Shown here: in pieces, positions 15,697 through 24,483 of the stretch
How the letters are laid out: every line of letters begins with the position of its first letter
Position numbering within the stretch: the first letter of the stretch is position 1
Source of the DNA: Bacteroidia bacterium
GTDB taxonomy: Bacteria > Bacteroidota > Bacteroidia > M30B66
Direction of reading: 5' to 3'
Assembly (NCBI GenBank): GCA_019695235.1
Contig: JAIBAI010000020.1
Location: 1 to 42,881, forward strand
Length of the DNA: 42,881 bases
The notes under the pieces: model-generated
What the model was told of the DNA's origin: nothing
The model's input: the letters and a program-made list of their open reading frames with translations, nothing else
Database searches by the model: none
Made by a program: the position numbers and the translations under genes

Positions 15697-15704
15697 TAAC
15701 TTTG
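15697..15704 (+). promoter_or_regulatory. Candidate -7 promoter element for pdhB
   Basis: TAACTTTG matches TAnnTTTG and ends 18 bases before ATG 15723. It overlaps the alternative TTG start at 15702, which argues against that start. Confidence 0.6.
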
Positions 15705-15722
15705 CCGGATAAACGCTTTCCA

Positions 15723-16706
15723 ATGAGAATTATCCAGTTTCGTGAAGCCCTACGTGAAGCATTGCGTGAAGAAATGCAACGCGATGAAAATGTTTTCCTC
15801 ATGGGTGAAGAGGTCGCTGAATACGATGGTGCTTACAAAGTAAGCCAGGGCCTTTTGGCTGAATTTGGTGAGAAAAGGGTAATTGATACCCCCATCGCCG
15901 AACTGGGGTTTGCCGGTATAGGGGTTGGAGCTGCAATGAACGGACTGCGACCTGTGATAGAGTTTATGACTTTTAACTTCTCATTGGTGGCAATTGACCA
16001 GGTGGTGAATGCTGCTGCCAAAATGATGTCAATGTCGGGTGGACAGTTTACCGTACCCATTGTGTTTCGTGGCCCTACCGCCTCTGCCGGTATGCTTAGC
16101 TCGCAACACAGTCAGGCTTTTGACTCCTGGTATGCCAATACCCCGGGCTTAAAGGTAATTGTTCCTTCCAATCCTTATGATGCAAAAGGTTTGCTGAAAA
16201 GTGCCATTCGTGATAACGACCCTGTTATCTTTATGGAAAGTGAACAGATGTACGGCGATAAAGGCGAAGTGCCTGAAGAAGAATACCTGATTGAAATCGG
16301 TAAGGCAGATATCAAACGTCATGGAACTGATGTTACCTTGGTATCATTCGGAAAAATCATCAAAACTTGCTACGCAGCCGCTGAAGAACTTGAAAAAGAA
16401 GGCGTTTCTTGCGAAATAATTGATTTACGAACTATCCGCCCCATTGACTATGAAACAGTAATCAATTCGGTGAAGAAAACCAACCGGATGGTATTTGTAG
16501 AAGAGGCCTGGCCTTTGGGCAGCATCGCTACTGAGGTGACCTTCAAGGTGCAGAAAGATGCATTCGACTACCTTGATGCGCCTGTATTACGTGTTACTAC
16601 GGCTGATGTGCCCCTGCCTTATGCTCCCACCTTGATTGAAGCCTCATTGCCTAATCCGGCAAGAATAATCAGAGCGGTAAAACAGACGATGTACGCTAAG
16701 GCATAG
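15723..16706 (+). CDS. pdhB: Pyruvate dehydrogenase E1 component, beta subunit
   Basis: 327 residues from ATG 15723 (MRIIQFREALREALREEM), the typical start of bacterial E1 beta. It contains the TPP-pyrimidine-binding part with GEEVAEYDGAYKVSQGL and PIAELGFAGIGVGAAMNGLRP, the potassium-site region, and the transketolase C-terminal domain (IDLRTIRPIDYETV; EEAWPLGSIATEV). With E1 alpha it decarboxylates pyruvate and passes the acetyl group to lipoyl-E2. No E1 alpha or E2 gene is adjacent; a stand-alone pdhB is common in Bacteroidota. A branched-chain 2-oxoacid E1 beta is the alternative, but the sequence pattern favours pyruvate. The TAnnTTTG element at 15697 settles the start. Confidence 0.93.
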   Translation: MRIIQFREALREALREEMQRDENVFLMGEEVAEYDGAYKVSQGLLAEFGEKRVIDTPIAELGFAGIGVGAAMNGLRPVIEFMTFNFSLVAIDQVVNAAAKMMSMSGGQFTVPIVFRGPTASAGMLSSQHSQAFDSWYANTPGLKVIVPSNPYDAKGLLKSAIRDNDPVIFMESEQMYGDKGEVPEEEYLIEIGKADIKRHGTDVTLVSFGKIIKTCYAAAEELEKEGVSCEIIDLRTIRPIDYETVINSVKKTNRMVFVEEAWPLGSIATEVTFKVQKDAFDYLDAPVLRVTTADVPLPYAPTLIEASLPNPARIIRAVKQTMYAKA

Positions 16707-16732
16707 TGTCACCTACACCAAACGCTATTAGA

Positions 16733-17716
16733 TTACACATCATCATAATTCAAACCGAGAATTTCCCAGTTTGAGCAATCTGTGATTGACGTGTCGGAAG
16801 CCTTGAAATTGTAAACGTCAAAATCAAGTATTGCCTTGAGTGGCCCCTTGCCAAATGGATTCATCAGGTAATTGCAGCTTTTCATAAATGCATAAAACGC
16901 AGTACCCTCTGTTGCCAGTGCCGTAACGCCACGATACCCCTCCTGAATTGCAATGGCTTCGGCATGATGTACCAGGCCTTTCGCTATGCCTTTGCGGTTG
17001 TTCGACGCAGCTTCCAAATCAATGATAGATAATAGTTTGTTGCCGGAGGTGCTAAATAGTAAATATCCGTTGATTTTATTGTGCTTGTCGCGACTACAAA
17101 TTAGCCGGTATGAGAAATTGGGGTTGGCAGTTCTCCATTTTAAAAATGCTGGCGACTTCATTAAATGAATCCGGTCTTGCATATTTTGAAAGGGGTAATC
17201 ATCCAAATGATGGTCAATTGAATGATGTATAGAAAAGGACATGTTAGACCTTTTCTTTAACAAATGACTTATCCGGAGTAGTGAAACAGGCTTAAAAAAG
17301 TTAAACACTTTCGACATGAAAACCCAGCCATTGCTCACAAAACTCTTGGTTGAAACATTTGAACACAGCGTGTATATAAAAGATATATTTATCTTCTTTC
17401 CTTCTTCCTTCAAAAGTGCATTGATGTTTTTTGAAAGTCCTTTTCGTTGATGCTCCGGGTGTGTCATCAAGTCGGTAAATTTAAAGACGACCTCTTGTTG
17501 CGAAAAAACACTCATCATTTCAGGTATCATGGCTCCTGAACCTACCAACTGGCCTTTATAAAAAGCTCCGGCTACCAATGCATCGCCAGCAGGGTTGCTG
17601 AAGTATTTCCAGCGAATAAAATTGTCTTTCGGCTGTAATTGAAAAGCTGCAGTGAACAGGTCATTGATGGCTCCAACATCATCTTTACTTAAAATCCGGT
17701 AAGTGTATTGGCTCAT
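16733..17716 (-). CDS. GNAT-family acetyltransferase with two GNAT-like lobes
   Basis: 327 residues. The N-terminal lobe has the acetyl-CoA-binding signature MTHPEHQRKGLSKNINALL (about residues 86-105). A second, weaker GNAT-like lobe near the C-terminus has IDLEAASNNRKGIAKGLVHHAEAIAIQEGY. Tandem GNAT folds occur in sugar, amino-sugar and peptidoglycan-type acyltransferases. It starts four bases after the polysaccharide deacetylase stop, so they form one transcription unit, which suggests a surface-glycan substrate. The substrate itself is unknown. Confidence 0.8.
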   Translation of the reverse strand: MSQYTYRILSKDDVGAINDLFTAAFQLQPKDNFIRWKYFSNPAGDALVAGAFYKGQLVGSGAMIPEMMSVFSQQEVVFKFTDLMTHPEHQRKGLSKNINALLKEEGKKINISFIYTLCSNVSTKSFVSNGWVFMSKVFNFFKPVSLLRISHLLKKRSNMSFSIHHSIDHHLDDYPFQNMQDRIHLMKSPAFLKWRTANPNFSYRLICSRDKHNKINGYLLFSTSGNKLLSIIDLEAASNNRKGIAKGLVHHAEAIAIQEGYRGVTALATEGTAFYAFMKSCNYLMNPFGKGPLKAILDFDVYNFKASDTSITDCSNWEILGLNYDDV

Positions 17717-17720
17717 CAGT

Positions 17721-18563
17721 TTAGCGCAAAACCTTTTTAAGCTTATTTACCATTCCATAGGTATGGGCAAGTGCTTCATCCAGGCTCTGATGGTATTGAT
17801 TTACACGTGTATAGCTTTTGGGCTCTTGCTGGCCGGATACAAATTCGTTGATTTGGTCTTTAGTTTGAAGTAAAACACTGTACCCTGATTGTTTTGCTGT
17901 TTCTTCAATTGACGCATCGTAAATCCTATTTGGATAGGCCAAAACATTTACCTCTTTCTCCGTTAGCTTTTCTAAAACTTCCTTTGAATGATTTAACTCA
18001 AATTGTGCCTGCTCAGATGGTATTTTTGTCAGGATAGAATGGGTATGGCTATGAGAGCCAAACTCAACATCCTGCTTGCTTAGCCACTGTATATCTTCTT
18101 TTGAAAGCATTTTTGAGAAATCATCTTGCTTTGCACCTGCTTTTAACGCTAAATCTTCGGTAATCTCTCTTTTTTCCGCCGTAGTAATGCCTGTCAATAG
18201 ATCTGTAAATTCTTGTTCTGTTTGCATAGGATTGCCCCGATTTACCTCAATGGGTTTTTTCATGTATTTGGGGTTGTAATAATTGTCAATACTTGTGTGA
18301 TTGAGTATATCGTAAACTCTCACATAGTCATGAGCCTTTCCGGTTTCTAATATTTCGGTATCAATGTTTATGTTGAAAGGCATTTTCAATGAAGATAAAA
18401 CCGGATATGCGTTCTCGAGAATATCATAATGACCATCATCAAATGAAATAATTGCCGCAGGCTTATTGCTTTTGCTAAAATGGGCATCTATTCCTGACAA
18501 ATGTATCACCGCATAATTTGATTTGATAAATCGGCACAATTGCGAGAATGCTGTAACAGACAT
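17721..18563 (-). CDS. Polysaccharide deacetylase (NodB homology), main frame of a frameshifted gene
   Basis: 280 residues in this frame. It has the NodB motif 1 SFDDGHYD (D42-D43), which supplies the catalytic base and a metal-binding Asp, and motif 2 FGSHSHTH with the two metal-binding His. The enzyme removes acetyl groups from N-acetyl sugars in surface or secreted polysaccharide. The ATG at 18563 is probably not native: the true N-terminus (MRKLFFAALRLL...LILMFHQIND) lies upstream in another frame. One extra A in the A7 run (T7 on the + strand, 18580-18586) would join the two parts as QINDKKNTFYPAMSVTAF, giving about 324 residues. Confidence 0.85.
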   Translation of the reverse strand: MSVTAFSQLCRFIKSNYAVIHLSGIDAHFSKSNKPAAIISFDDGHYDILENAYPVLSSLKMPFNINIDTEILETGKAHDYVRVYDILNHTSIDNYYNPKYMKKPIEVNRGNPMQTEQEFTDLLTGITTAEKREITEDLALKAGAKQDDFSKMLSKEDIQWLSKQDVEFGSHSHTHSILTKIPSEQAQFELNHSKEVLEKLTEKEVNVLAYPNRIYDASIEETAKQSGYSVLLQTKDQINEFVSGQQEPKSYTRVNQYHQSLDEALAHTYGMVNKLKKVLR

Positions 18564-18694
18564 TGCCGGATAAAATGTGTTTTTTTATCATTTATCTGAT
18601 GAAACATTAAAATCAAAAGGCTGTTTTTTTGCTTTCGCTGAAAATAATAGTTCAGTGTCAACAACCTTAAAGCAGCAAAAAACAGTTTTCTCAT
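18506..18694 (-). pseudogene. 5' fragment of the frameshifted polysaccharide deacetylase
   Basis: Its first ~38 residues (MRKLFFAALRLLTLNYYFQRK...LLILMFHQINDKK) are the usual start of this deacetylase type. After the A7 run the frame goes out of phase and is nonsense. A promoter candidate lies 72 bases upstream, so this ATG is the likely gene start. Confidence 0.75.
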
Positions 18695-18765
18695 AATGGC
18701 TCATCTGATGCGTCTCAGCCTCACATTTCTTCATGTTTTTAGTGTCAGAAGCCAAACAGATAAGG

Positions 18766-18795
18766 CAAAGATAACGATGTACCTGAAGAAACAAA
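18766..18795 (-). promoter_or_regulatory. Promoter candidate for the deacetylase-GNAT operon
   Basis: On the minus strand, TTTG (18792-18795) is followed after 18 bases by TATCTTTG (18766-18773), close to the Bacteroidota TTTG-N19-TAnnTTTG promoter. It is the best two-box match in the window. Confidence 0.6.
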
Positions 18796-18842
18796 ACAAA
18801 GCGTAGCCCTATGCTTATATGAGGGGGCCTGAAAACGAATTG

Positions 18843-20132
18843 TTAAGCAGGTCTTGTGCCGTTTAATTCTTCCACAGCAAATCTTTCCATATTTGTTTTT
18901 GAGCAATACTGTTGCTGGTAAATTTGATAACCCGCTTGTTGAAGCAAAAGGTAATCTGCCGGGCTGATAGAGGCTAACTCTCGTAATTGCTTGCTTATTT
19001 CATGAATTGTTGGGTTGGGTGAAAGCAAAAACCCATTCAGCCCATGATGTATTATTTCCGGAACACCCCCCACAGCTGTTGAGACAACCGGAATCCCGTA
19101 ACAATTTGCCTCCATCATTGATACTGGCAAGCCTTCAGATGAACTGGTACAAACCAGGAAATCAGATTTGTGCTCAGCCAAGTACTGCTGAACTTCTAGG
19201 TTCGTTAATGCTCCCAGAAATGTATATTGAATGTTTTTATTTGTGCTGAGCTTTGTTTCGATAGCGCGTTGTATCCATTGTGTTTCTGGTAAAAAATCAC
19301 CAATCTGTACCCACTCAATCGGGATATCGGTAATCTCTGCCAGCGCATTCACCAATAGTTCAATACGCTTTACGGGTTGAACAAATGATATGGTAAGAAT
19401 GCGAAGCATACCAGGTGTATAGGTAGATAAATTATTTTCGGCTAACTGCTCAACCCCCAGCTTGTGTACCCTCAATTTGCTTTCATCTACGTCAGGCAAC
19501 TTTTTAAGAAGATGGTCAAACCCTGCTTGTGTCACCGGACAAATGCTATTGAGGTGCTGACTTAACCAATATCGCAAGGGCAGATAGTTGTCTGAACTAC
19601 GGTCGAAGAAACAATCCCAGCCATGGGTGCGGCTTACGGCATGGTACGCTTTGTTTTGCTCACGCATCAGTGCAATGCCGGCTGTAGCATAAGTAATCCA
19701 ATAGCTATAAAGTGTTACTTCTGAAGGCTTATGCTGCTTATGTGAAATTACCCTTTCGAGTTCATTCTTAAACGCACATGCCATTGAAAAGTAGCCGACA
19801 AGTATTCTTGCAAGTTTGAGGCTGAATTTCAGTTTAAGATGGCCACGAATTAGTTGAATTTCCTGGCGAAACGAAGGGTGAAAAAAGCGCAATAAACCCT
19901 TAAATTTATATTTGGTCTTGGGCGCACATTTTAACAAAACAACTTCAACGTTTTCCGGAAGAGCATAACGAGCTTGCCTGTTTGAAATGTTCTGCGACTC
20001 AGGTATTACCACATACACCGTTTTAAAAAACGGAGCTATATATTTTAGCTCTGTTTCGATAAAAGGCTCCTGAAAACCAAATGGAAAAGTGGTACCAATA
20101 AGGTACAGATATGGCCTGCCTGTGTTTCTCAC
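18843..20132 (-). CDS. GT4-family glycosyltransferase
   Basis: 429 residues with a GT-B fold. The C-terminal Rossmann domain has the GT4 signature: LVCTSSSEGLPVSMMEANCYGIPVVSTAVGG, including the E-x7-E pair that binds the nucleotide-sugar donor, followed by VPEIIHHGLNGFLL. The N-terminal acceptor domain starts near YLIGTTFPFG. Retaining GT4 enzymes build lipopolysaccharide, capsule or exopolysaccharide at the cytoplasmic membrane face. The deacetylase and acetyltransferase genes downstream suggest a small surface-glycan locus, though no flippase or polymerase is here. It follows the usp gene by 37 bases holding a terminator-like hairpin. Confidence 0.88.
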   Translation of the reverse strand: MRNTGRPYLYLIGTTFPFGFQEPFIETELKYIAPFFKTVYVVIPESQNISNRQARYALPENVEVVLLKCAPKTKYKFKGLLRFFHPSFRQEIQLIRGHLKLKFSLKLARILVGYFSMACAFKNELERVISHKQHKPSEVTLYSYWITYATAGIALMREQNKAYHAVSRTHGWDCFFDRSSDNYLPLRYWLSQHLNSICPVTQAGFDHLLKKLPDVDESKLRVHKLGVEQLAENNLSTYTPGMLRILTISFVQPVKRIELLVNALAEITDIPIEWVQIGDFLPETQWIQRAIETKLSTNKNIQYTFLGALTNLEVQQYLAEHKSDFLVCTSSSEGLPVSMMEANCYGIPVVSTAVGGVPEIIHHGLNGFLLSPNPTIHEISKQLRELASISPADYLLLQQAGYQIYQQQYCSKTNMERFAVEELNGTRPA

Positions 20133-20134
20133 TC

Positions 20135-20160
20135 TTAAGTACTTAAACCCTTAGAAGGGT
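20135..20160 (-). terminator. Palindrome and hairpin between usp and the glycosyltransferase gene
   Basis: ACCCTT and AAGGGT (20147-20160, 2-base gap) form a hairpin just after the usp stop on the minus strand, followed by the palindrome TTAAGTACTTAA (20135-20146). It could be a weak terminator or a regulatory site. Confidence 0.35.
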
Positions 20161-20169
20161 AAACTTCAC

Positions 20170-21030
20170 TCATGCCTTGATACTCACCACCGGCACTTCT
20201 GCATGGTAGGCCAAGCCTTTGCTTTTTGAGGGTGTAATCATGTTACCTATCCAGGAGCGTTTGTGTGAAAACATTGCAATTAAGCCTGGCTTTGCTTTGC
20301 GTACATACTTGTAAACCCCGCCGTAGAAGTCATTGTCGTATTTTGTTTTAACCAATTGGTATTCAAGCGACTTGAGTTTCAATTTGGTTTTTAGCGCCGG
20401 GATGTCCTTTTCGGGTTTGAATGCCAGAAAACCTTTACTTGTTGGGAAGGTAGGTTCAACGTGAAATATCTCTATCTCAGCACCCAAAATTTGTGCAATG
20501 GGTTGTAATGCAGTTAATTCTTTTTCCGGATGCGCCAGGTCAGAAGCATAACCGATTTTATTTACAGCTTTCCTACGGTAAGAACGTGGGATAACTATCA
20601 CCGGAACTTTTGATTTCTCAACAATTTTGGCGGCCACACTGCCGATGAATATCCGTTTCATGCCGCTGGCACCCGTGGTACCCATGATTACGATATCAGC
20701 CTTGAATTTCTGGGTCATTTGCAAAATCACTTCCGCAGCACCGGCACCTGGAACAACCTCCGTTTTTACCTGCTTTTCAAGGTTTTTGTCTTTGAATGGA
20801 GCCAATGCTTTTTTTACAAATCGCGTAAGTTCTTTCTCAACAAAGCGAATCTGATCTGTAGCAACCGGAATATAGAAACCTGTAAAGGTAGTATCTGCAG
20901 TAATTTCAAGCAGACTCAGTGTATGCATCACTACAACCTCTTGCTTGTTTTTCAAAGCAATATCTAAAGCAAAACGCAATGCATTCATCGAATTGGTTGA
21001 AAAGTCAACGGGAACAAGAATCTTTTTCAT
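20170..21030 (-). CDS. Universal stress protein with two UspA domains
   Basis: 286 residues with two tandem Usp domains (about 1-148 and 155-286). The first starts MKKILVPVDFSTNSMNAL and has the ATP-binding motif G-x2-G-x9-G-S as MGTTGASGMKRIFIGSVA, ending VPVIVIPRS. The second lacks that glycine motif (it reads MFSHKRSWIGNMI) and is probably a non-binding partner. Such proteins aid survival under stress or starvation in the cytoplasm. A TAnnTTTG element lies 16 bases upstream of the ATG. Confidence 0.9.
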   Translation of the reverse strand: MKKILVPVDFSTNSMNALRFALDIALKNKQEVVVMHTLSLLEITADTTFTGFYIPVATDQIRFVEKELTRFVKKALAPFKDKNLEKQVKTEVVPGAGAAEVILQMTQKFKADIVIMGTTGASGMKRIFIGSVAAKIVEKSKVPVIVIPRSYRRKAVNKIGYASDLAHPEKELTALQPIAQILGAEIEIFHVEPTFPTSKGFLAFKPEKDIPALKTKLKLKSLEYQLVKTKYDNDFYGGVYKYVRKAKPGLIAMFSHKRSWIGNMITPSKSKGLAYHAEVPVVSIKA

Positions 21031-21045
21031 AAAAGTGATTTGTTA

Positions 21046-21053
21046 CAAATCTA
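21046..21053 (-). promoter_or_regulatory. Candidate -7 promoter element for the usp gene
   Basis: On the minus strand TAGATTTG matches TAnnTTTG 15 bases before the ATG at 21030. No -33 TTTG at normal spacing. Confidence 0.45.
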
Positions 21054-21172
21054 ACAAGAAGCTTTGAAGGCAGTGCTATTTAAAATCATATTTAATATTG
21101 ACTTTTATCAATTTTAAACCATTAACACTTGCGCTGCCTTAGCCTGAAAAACAATTTATTGATTGAAAACCA

Positions 21173-22801
21173 TTATTGAATAATACCCTGAATCACGAAA
21201 GAACGATGCTCTGTTTGCACGCTTAAGAAATAAAATCCGGCATCAAGATTGGATATTTCTTGCTCTGTCAAGCCACTGTTTTTATAGGTTCTGACGAGTT
21301 TGCCATCTGCTGAGTAAACATTGATTGAGCTGATGCGTTCACCGGCAGTTTTTAGCGTAAATCCTCTTTCATCGGCAGGGCATGGGTAAAGAACAGGCAG
21401 GGCAGGATGCACTTCATCTGTTATCGTACAAATCGCCAACTCAACAGTGTCTGCTACCGATGCAGAACATCCAAACGTATTGGTATACTGGTATTGAATG
21501 ACAAATGTACCGGGCTCCTGGTTCAAATCGAAAGCATTATCTGCGACACCGGTTCCGGTATATGTTCCTCCTTCGGGAAGTCCACCGGTAAGAGCCAGAC
21601 TTGAAGCCCCTTTGCAAAACAATTCAGGCAGTGTTAAGCTCACTTCCGGCCGGGGTTGCACCCAAAAGAATGATTCGGTTGAAGCAATGGTATCGGCAGT
21701 TCTGCAAAGCGCATTGCTCACGATAAACGCCTGAATTACTGAACTGTTATTTTGTTGGATGGCGATTGCACTAAGCGTATCTGTGTGGATGAATGCATTA
21801 CCGAAACGCCAGAACACCTCTGGTGCACTACCGCCATTCGTAAAGCTTGCTGCAAACAGAACGGTGTCTCCCTCGCAAAATACTGTTTGTCCCAAAGGCT
21901 GGAAGCTGATAGTGGGGGCCATCAGAGGGCTTACCTGTACACTTACAATATCAGAATACTGATCAGGGCAGCCATCAGCCCCTAAAACTGCCCTAAATTG
22001 GGTGTTTTCAGTCAAAGGCGCAGTGGTAAAGTTTGCGGTTGAATTGTTGTTGCTAATATTCACCCAATCGCCCTGGCTGGTTTTACTTTGCCAGAGGATG
22101 CTTCCGGAAGAGCCGGTCAGACTTAACCCCACTGTTTGTCCGCTACAAACACTTGTTACACTTGGGCTTATTGTACCGCCAACATTGGTACACGAACCTG
22201 TACGCCCTTCGATTTTTAAATTGTCAACCGCAAATGCCGGATTGGTACCATAGGCTGAATTCACCCAGCCGAAACGCAGTTTTAGGCTCGACTGGTTTAG
22301 CAGTCCGGGCACCTGGCTGCTGCTGATACTGGCGCTTGTCCAACTTGTTTGGTTGTTGTATTGGCTGCGCGGACTGGTAATCTGGGTCCAGGTAGCGCCT
22401 CCATTGGTGCTGTATTCTACTTTACCATAAGTAGGTAAGGCACCTGATTGCCCTTTGCACAACCAGTCGAAAGTTATTGTGACCTCTGACTGTCCGACAG
22501 TGTTTATCGGATTTTTCATGCTTGCAAAACAGCTGCCGGCCCCGCCAATACCATAATAGGCGGCATAAGCACACATTTCACCATCAAGGTCGTTGTAAAT
22601 ATGCATGTATTTTCCCCCACCTGCATCCGGGGTAGGATTGCTACAGTTGTAGGTGTTGTTGATGGTCCATGTGTCAAAATTGTTCGCACTTCCAAGTTCC
22701 CATTCAGAAGCATTGTCAAAATTGGTAGTGTACAAAACAGTCTGTGCCTGCAAACCAAAGGCGAGTAGGCAAAGCATTGTAAGAGGTAAAAGTTGTTTCA
22801 T
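21173..22801 (-). CDS. Secreted multidomain protein with T9SS type A sorting domain
   Basis: 542 residues. A signal peptide (MKQLLPLTMLCLLAFGLQAQ) is followed by a jelly-roll or MAM-like domain (about 22-200; TNFDNASEWELGSANNFDTW and VTITFDWLC with VEYSTNGGATW). Two Ig/PKD-like segments follow (about 205-290 and 300-450; SVCSGQTVGLSLTGSSG, TVFCEGDTVLFAASFT). The last ~75 residues are a type IX secretion sorting domain (LYPCPADERGFTLK, ISSINVYSADGKLVRTY, LDAGFYFLSVQT). It is secreted through the outer membrane by T9SS and is probably surface-anchored. No enzymatic domain was recognised; adhesion or structure is possible. Confidence 0.88.
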   Translation of the reverse strand: MKQLLPLTMLCLLAFGLQAQTVLYTTNFDNASEWELGSANNFDTWTINNTYNCSNPTPDAGGGKYMHIYNDLDGEMCAYAAYYGIGGAGSCFASMKNPINTVGQSEVTITFDWLCKGQSGALPTYGKVEYSTNGGATWTQITSPRSQYNNQTSWTSASISSSQVPGLLNQSSLKLRFGWVNSAYGTNPAFAVDNLKIEGRTGSCTNVGGTISPSVTSVCSGQTVGLSLTGSSGSILWQSKTSQGDWVNISNNNSTANFTTAPLTENTQFRAVLGADGCPDQYSDIVSVQVSPLMAPTISFQPLGQTVFCEGDTVLFAASFTNGGSAPEVFWRFGNAFIHTDTLSAIAIQQNNSSVIQAFIVSNALCRTADTIASTESFFWVQPRPEVSLTLPELFCKGASSLALTGGLPEGGTYTGTGVADNAFDLNQEPGTFVIQYQYTNTFGCSASVADTVELAICTITDEVHPALPVLYPCPADERGFTLKTAGERISSINVYSADGKLVRTYKNSGLTEQEISNLDAGFYFLSVQTEHRSFVIQGIIQ

Positions 22802-22961
22802 GAATATCAGGTAATTGAATTGCGTATTAATCCGGCAATATCAGGTTTTAAGTTCAAATACCTGTCAATTTTGGACAATGAGAACCAAAAGTTAATCCTG
22901 TTTTAATGTGGGTTTTGTGAATGAACATAGCTTATAGCAAGGCAATTTCATTCAATTAGGC

Positions 22962-23711
22962 TTAGTGTTGATTGAGAAAATAACAGCCAATAACCCCTGC
23001 CAGAATTGTAAGCATCTTTACCAGATTGAAGCGGTGGTTTTTATCAGATTCAAATAGAATGGTGGTGCTGATATGTAAAAAGATACCAATAACGAAGGCA
23101 AGGCTCAGTGGGGCTGCCAATTGTTGTATTGTATTGTTGCTTGCCGGAAGCAGATAATACGCAAGCCAGGCGCCTGTGGGTGTCATCAGGGCAAAAAGTA
23201 ACAAAGCCATGAAGCTACTTAGAACCGAACGACCTGAATGGAGCAAAAATGCCATCAGGGTAATTGAAATCGGAATGTTATGCAGAATGATTCCGGTAAG
23301 TAACTCGCTGCCTCCCTGGTCTATGAAAAGCGGAATTCCTTCAATAAATGCATGAATTGAAAGGCCTGCCAGCATCATAATCGGGAAGCGTTGCGAGGCC
23401 GGATGGTGATGATGGTGTTCATCAGGATGTTTATCAAGGTGAACATGACCATGTTCTATTCCACCTGAAATAAAGTCAAGGGCAAGTTGCAATACAAAGC
23501 CACTCACGATTGCCCAGCCAGCATAGGATGCATCAAGGTCATGATACACTTCCGGTAGCAGATGAAACAAGCAAAGTGCTAAAATATAAGCCCCGCTAAA
23601 AGATAAAAGGAGTTTAATACCCTTTTCTCCTTTAATCTGAAAGGTAAGTACCAAAGCCCCACACGCCAGTACAGAAAAGATAAGTAAAAAGCTGTCAAAA
23701 AGAAGGCTCAT
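22962..23711 (-). CDS. ZIP-family metal transporter
   Basis: 249 residues with about seven to eight membrane helices. A His-rich cytoplasmic loop lies near residues 93-110 (HGHVHLDKHPDEHHHHH). The metal-path motifs are SIHAFIEGIP (H-x3-E) and ILHNIPISI (the HNIP helix), the hallmark of ZIP helices IV and V. ZIP proteins carry Zn2+ or other divalent metals into the cytoplasm. The start overlaps the methyltransferase stop by four bases (ATGA type). Whether it imports Zn, Fe or Mn is not evident. Confidence 0.9.
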   Translation of the reverse strand: MSLLFDSFLLIFSVLACGALVLTFQIKGEKGIKLLLSFSGAYILALCLFHLLPEVYHDLDASYAGWAIVSGFVLQLALDFISGGIEHGHVHLDKHPDEHHHHHPASQRFPIMMLAGLSIHAFIEGIPLFIDQGGSELLTGIILHNIPISITLMAFLLHSGRSVLSSFMALLLFALMTPTGAWLAYYLLPASNNTIQQLAAPLSLAFVIGIFLHISTTILFESDKNHRFNLVKMLTILAGVIGCYFLNQH

Positions 23712-24448
23712 TTTTTTCGGAGAATAAAAATTAGTCTTTCAGATGATTCAGGCATGAAAGTTTGCAGGTCGTATGAACCATAAACAGCATCAATATGTAG
23801 ATTAGCGGCAGCGAACCATGATTCAAACTGTGCTTTACTTATCATCAATACGTTTTCTTCATAATGAAAATTACGGTTGTTGGCAGTAAACCGGATGTCT
23901 TTAATCATTCGCTGGCCTTTTTTCCGGCGTTGAATATGAAAAGTAATGCCATCAACTTCTCTGGTAGTTTGTGGTTGAAAATCATTGCTTAGCTTCTCTG
24001 CGTTGAAGAAATCAATCACCAGATAACCGTCGGTTTTTAATGCGGCTACCATGTTTTTAAGCACCATGAGGTTTTCATGTGCCCATTTGAAATATCCCAG
24101 GCTGGTAAACAAATTGAATATACCATGATACATGTTGCTGCCTATGTGTTGGCGCATATCATGAACGTAGAACTGTAGGTTTTTACTGGCAAAAGCTTCG
24201 GCCACCCTGATATTTGCCGGCGACAGGTCCATACCTCTGACACGAAAGCCTTTGCTTTCAAGGTAAATAGCATGGCGCCCTCTGCCACAGGGGATGTCGA
24301 GCAAATCAGCATTTTCCGGAAGATGCAGGTTTGCCAGCAGATGATCAAGAAAACTGCGGGCTTCATCCTCATCGCGGTGCTTGTACAACAAATGATAATA
24401 AGGCGAGTCAAACCAATTCCGGAACCATTCTTCCGTATCCTTTTCCAT
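23708..24448 (-). CDS. Class I SAM-dependent methyltransferase
   Basis: 246 residues. The SAM-binding motif I is LLDIPCGRGRHAIYL (about residues 40-54), followed by GMDLSPANIRVA (motif post-I) and FNLFTSLGYF in place of the usual motif II strand. It opens WFRNWFDSPYYHLLYKHRDE, a pattern seen in a bacterial methyltransferase_25/11 group of unknown substrate. It lies between the sugar transporter and the ZIP gene and overlaps the latter by four bases. The substrate is unknown. Confidence 0.88.
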   Translation of the reverse strand: MEKDTEEWFRNWFDSPYYHLLYKHRDEDEARSFLDHLLANLHLPENADLLDIPCGRGRHAIYLESKGFRVRGMDLSPANIRVAEAFASKNLQFYVHDMRQHIGSNMYHGIFNLFTSLGYFKWAHENLMVLKNMVAALKTDGYLVIDFFNAEKLSNDFQPQTTREVDGITFHIQRRKKGQRMIKDIRFTANNRNFHYEENVLMISKAQFESWFAAANLHIDAVYGSYDLQTFMPESSERLIFILRKK

Positions 24449-24483
24449 ACGGCAAAACTACTGAATATCGGCTCAAATGCCCT

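Noticed and set aside
15702-15722. TTG start for pdhB at 15702
   Set aside because: The TTG is part of the TAACTTTG -7 element, and ATG 15723 gives the normal E1 beta start.
24453-24460. TAGTTTTG (minus strand) as the methyltransferase promoter
   Set aside because: It would place the transcript start at or inside the start codon, so I did not list it as a feature.
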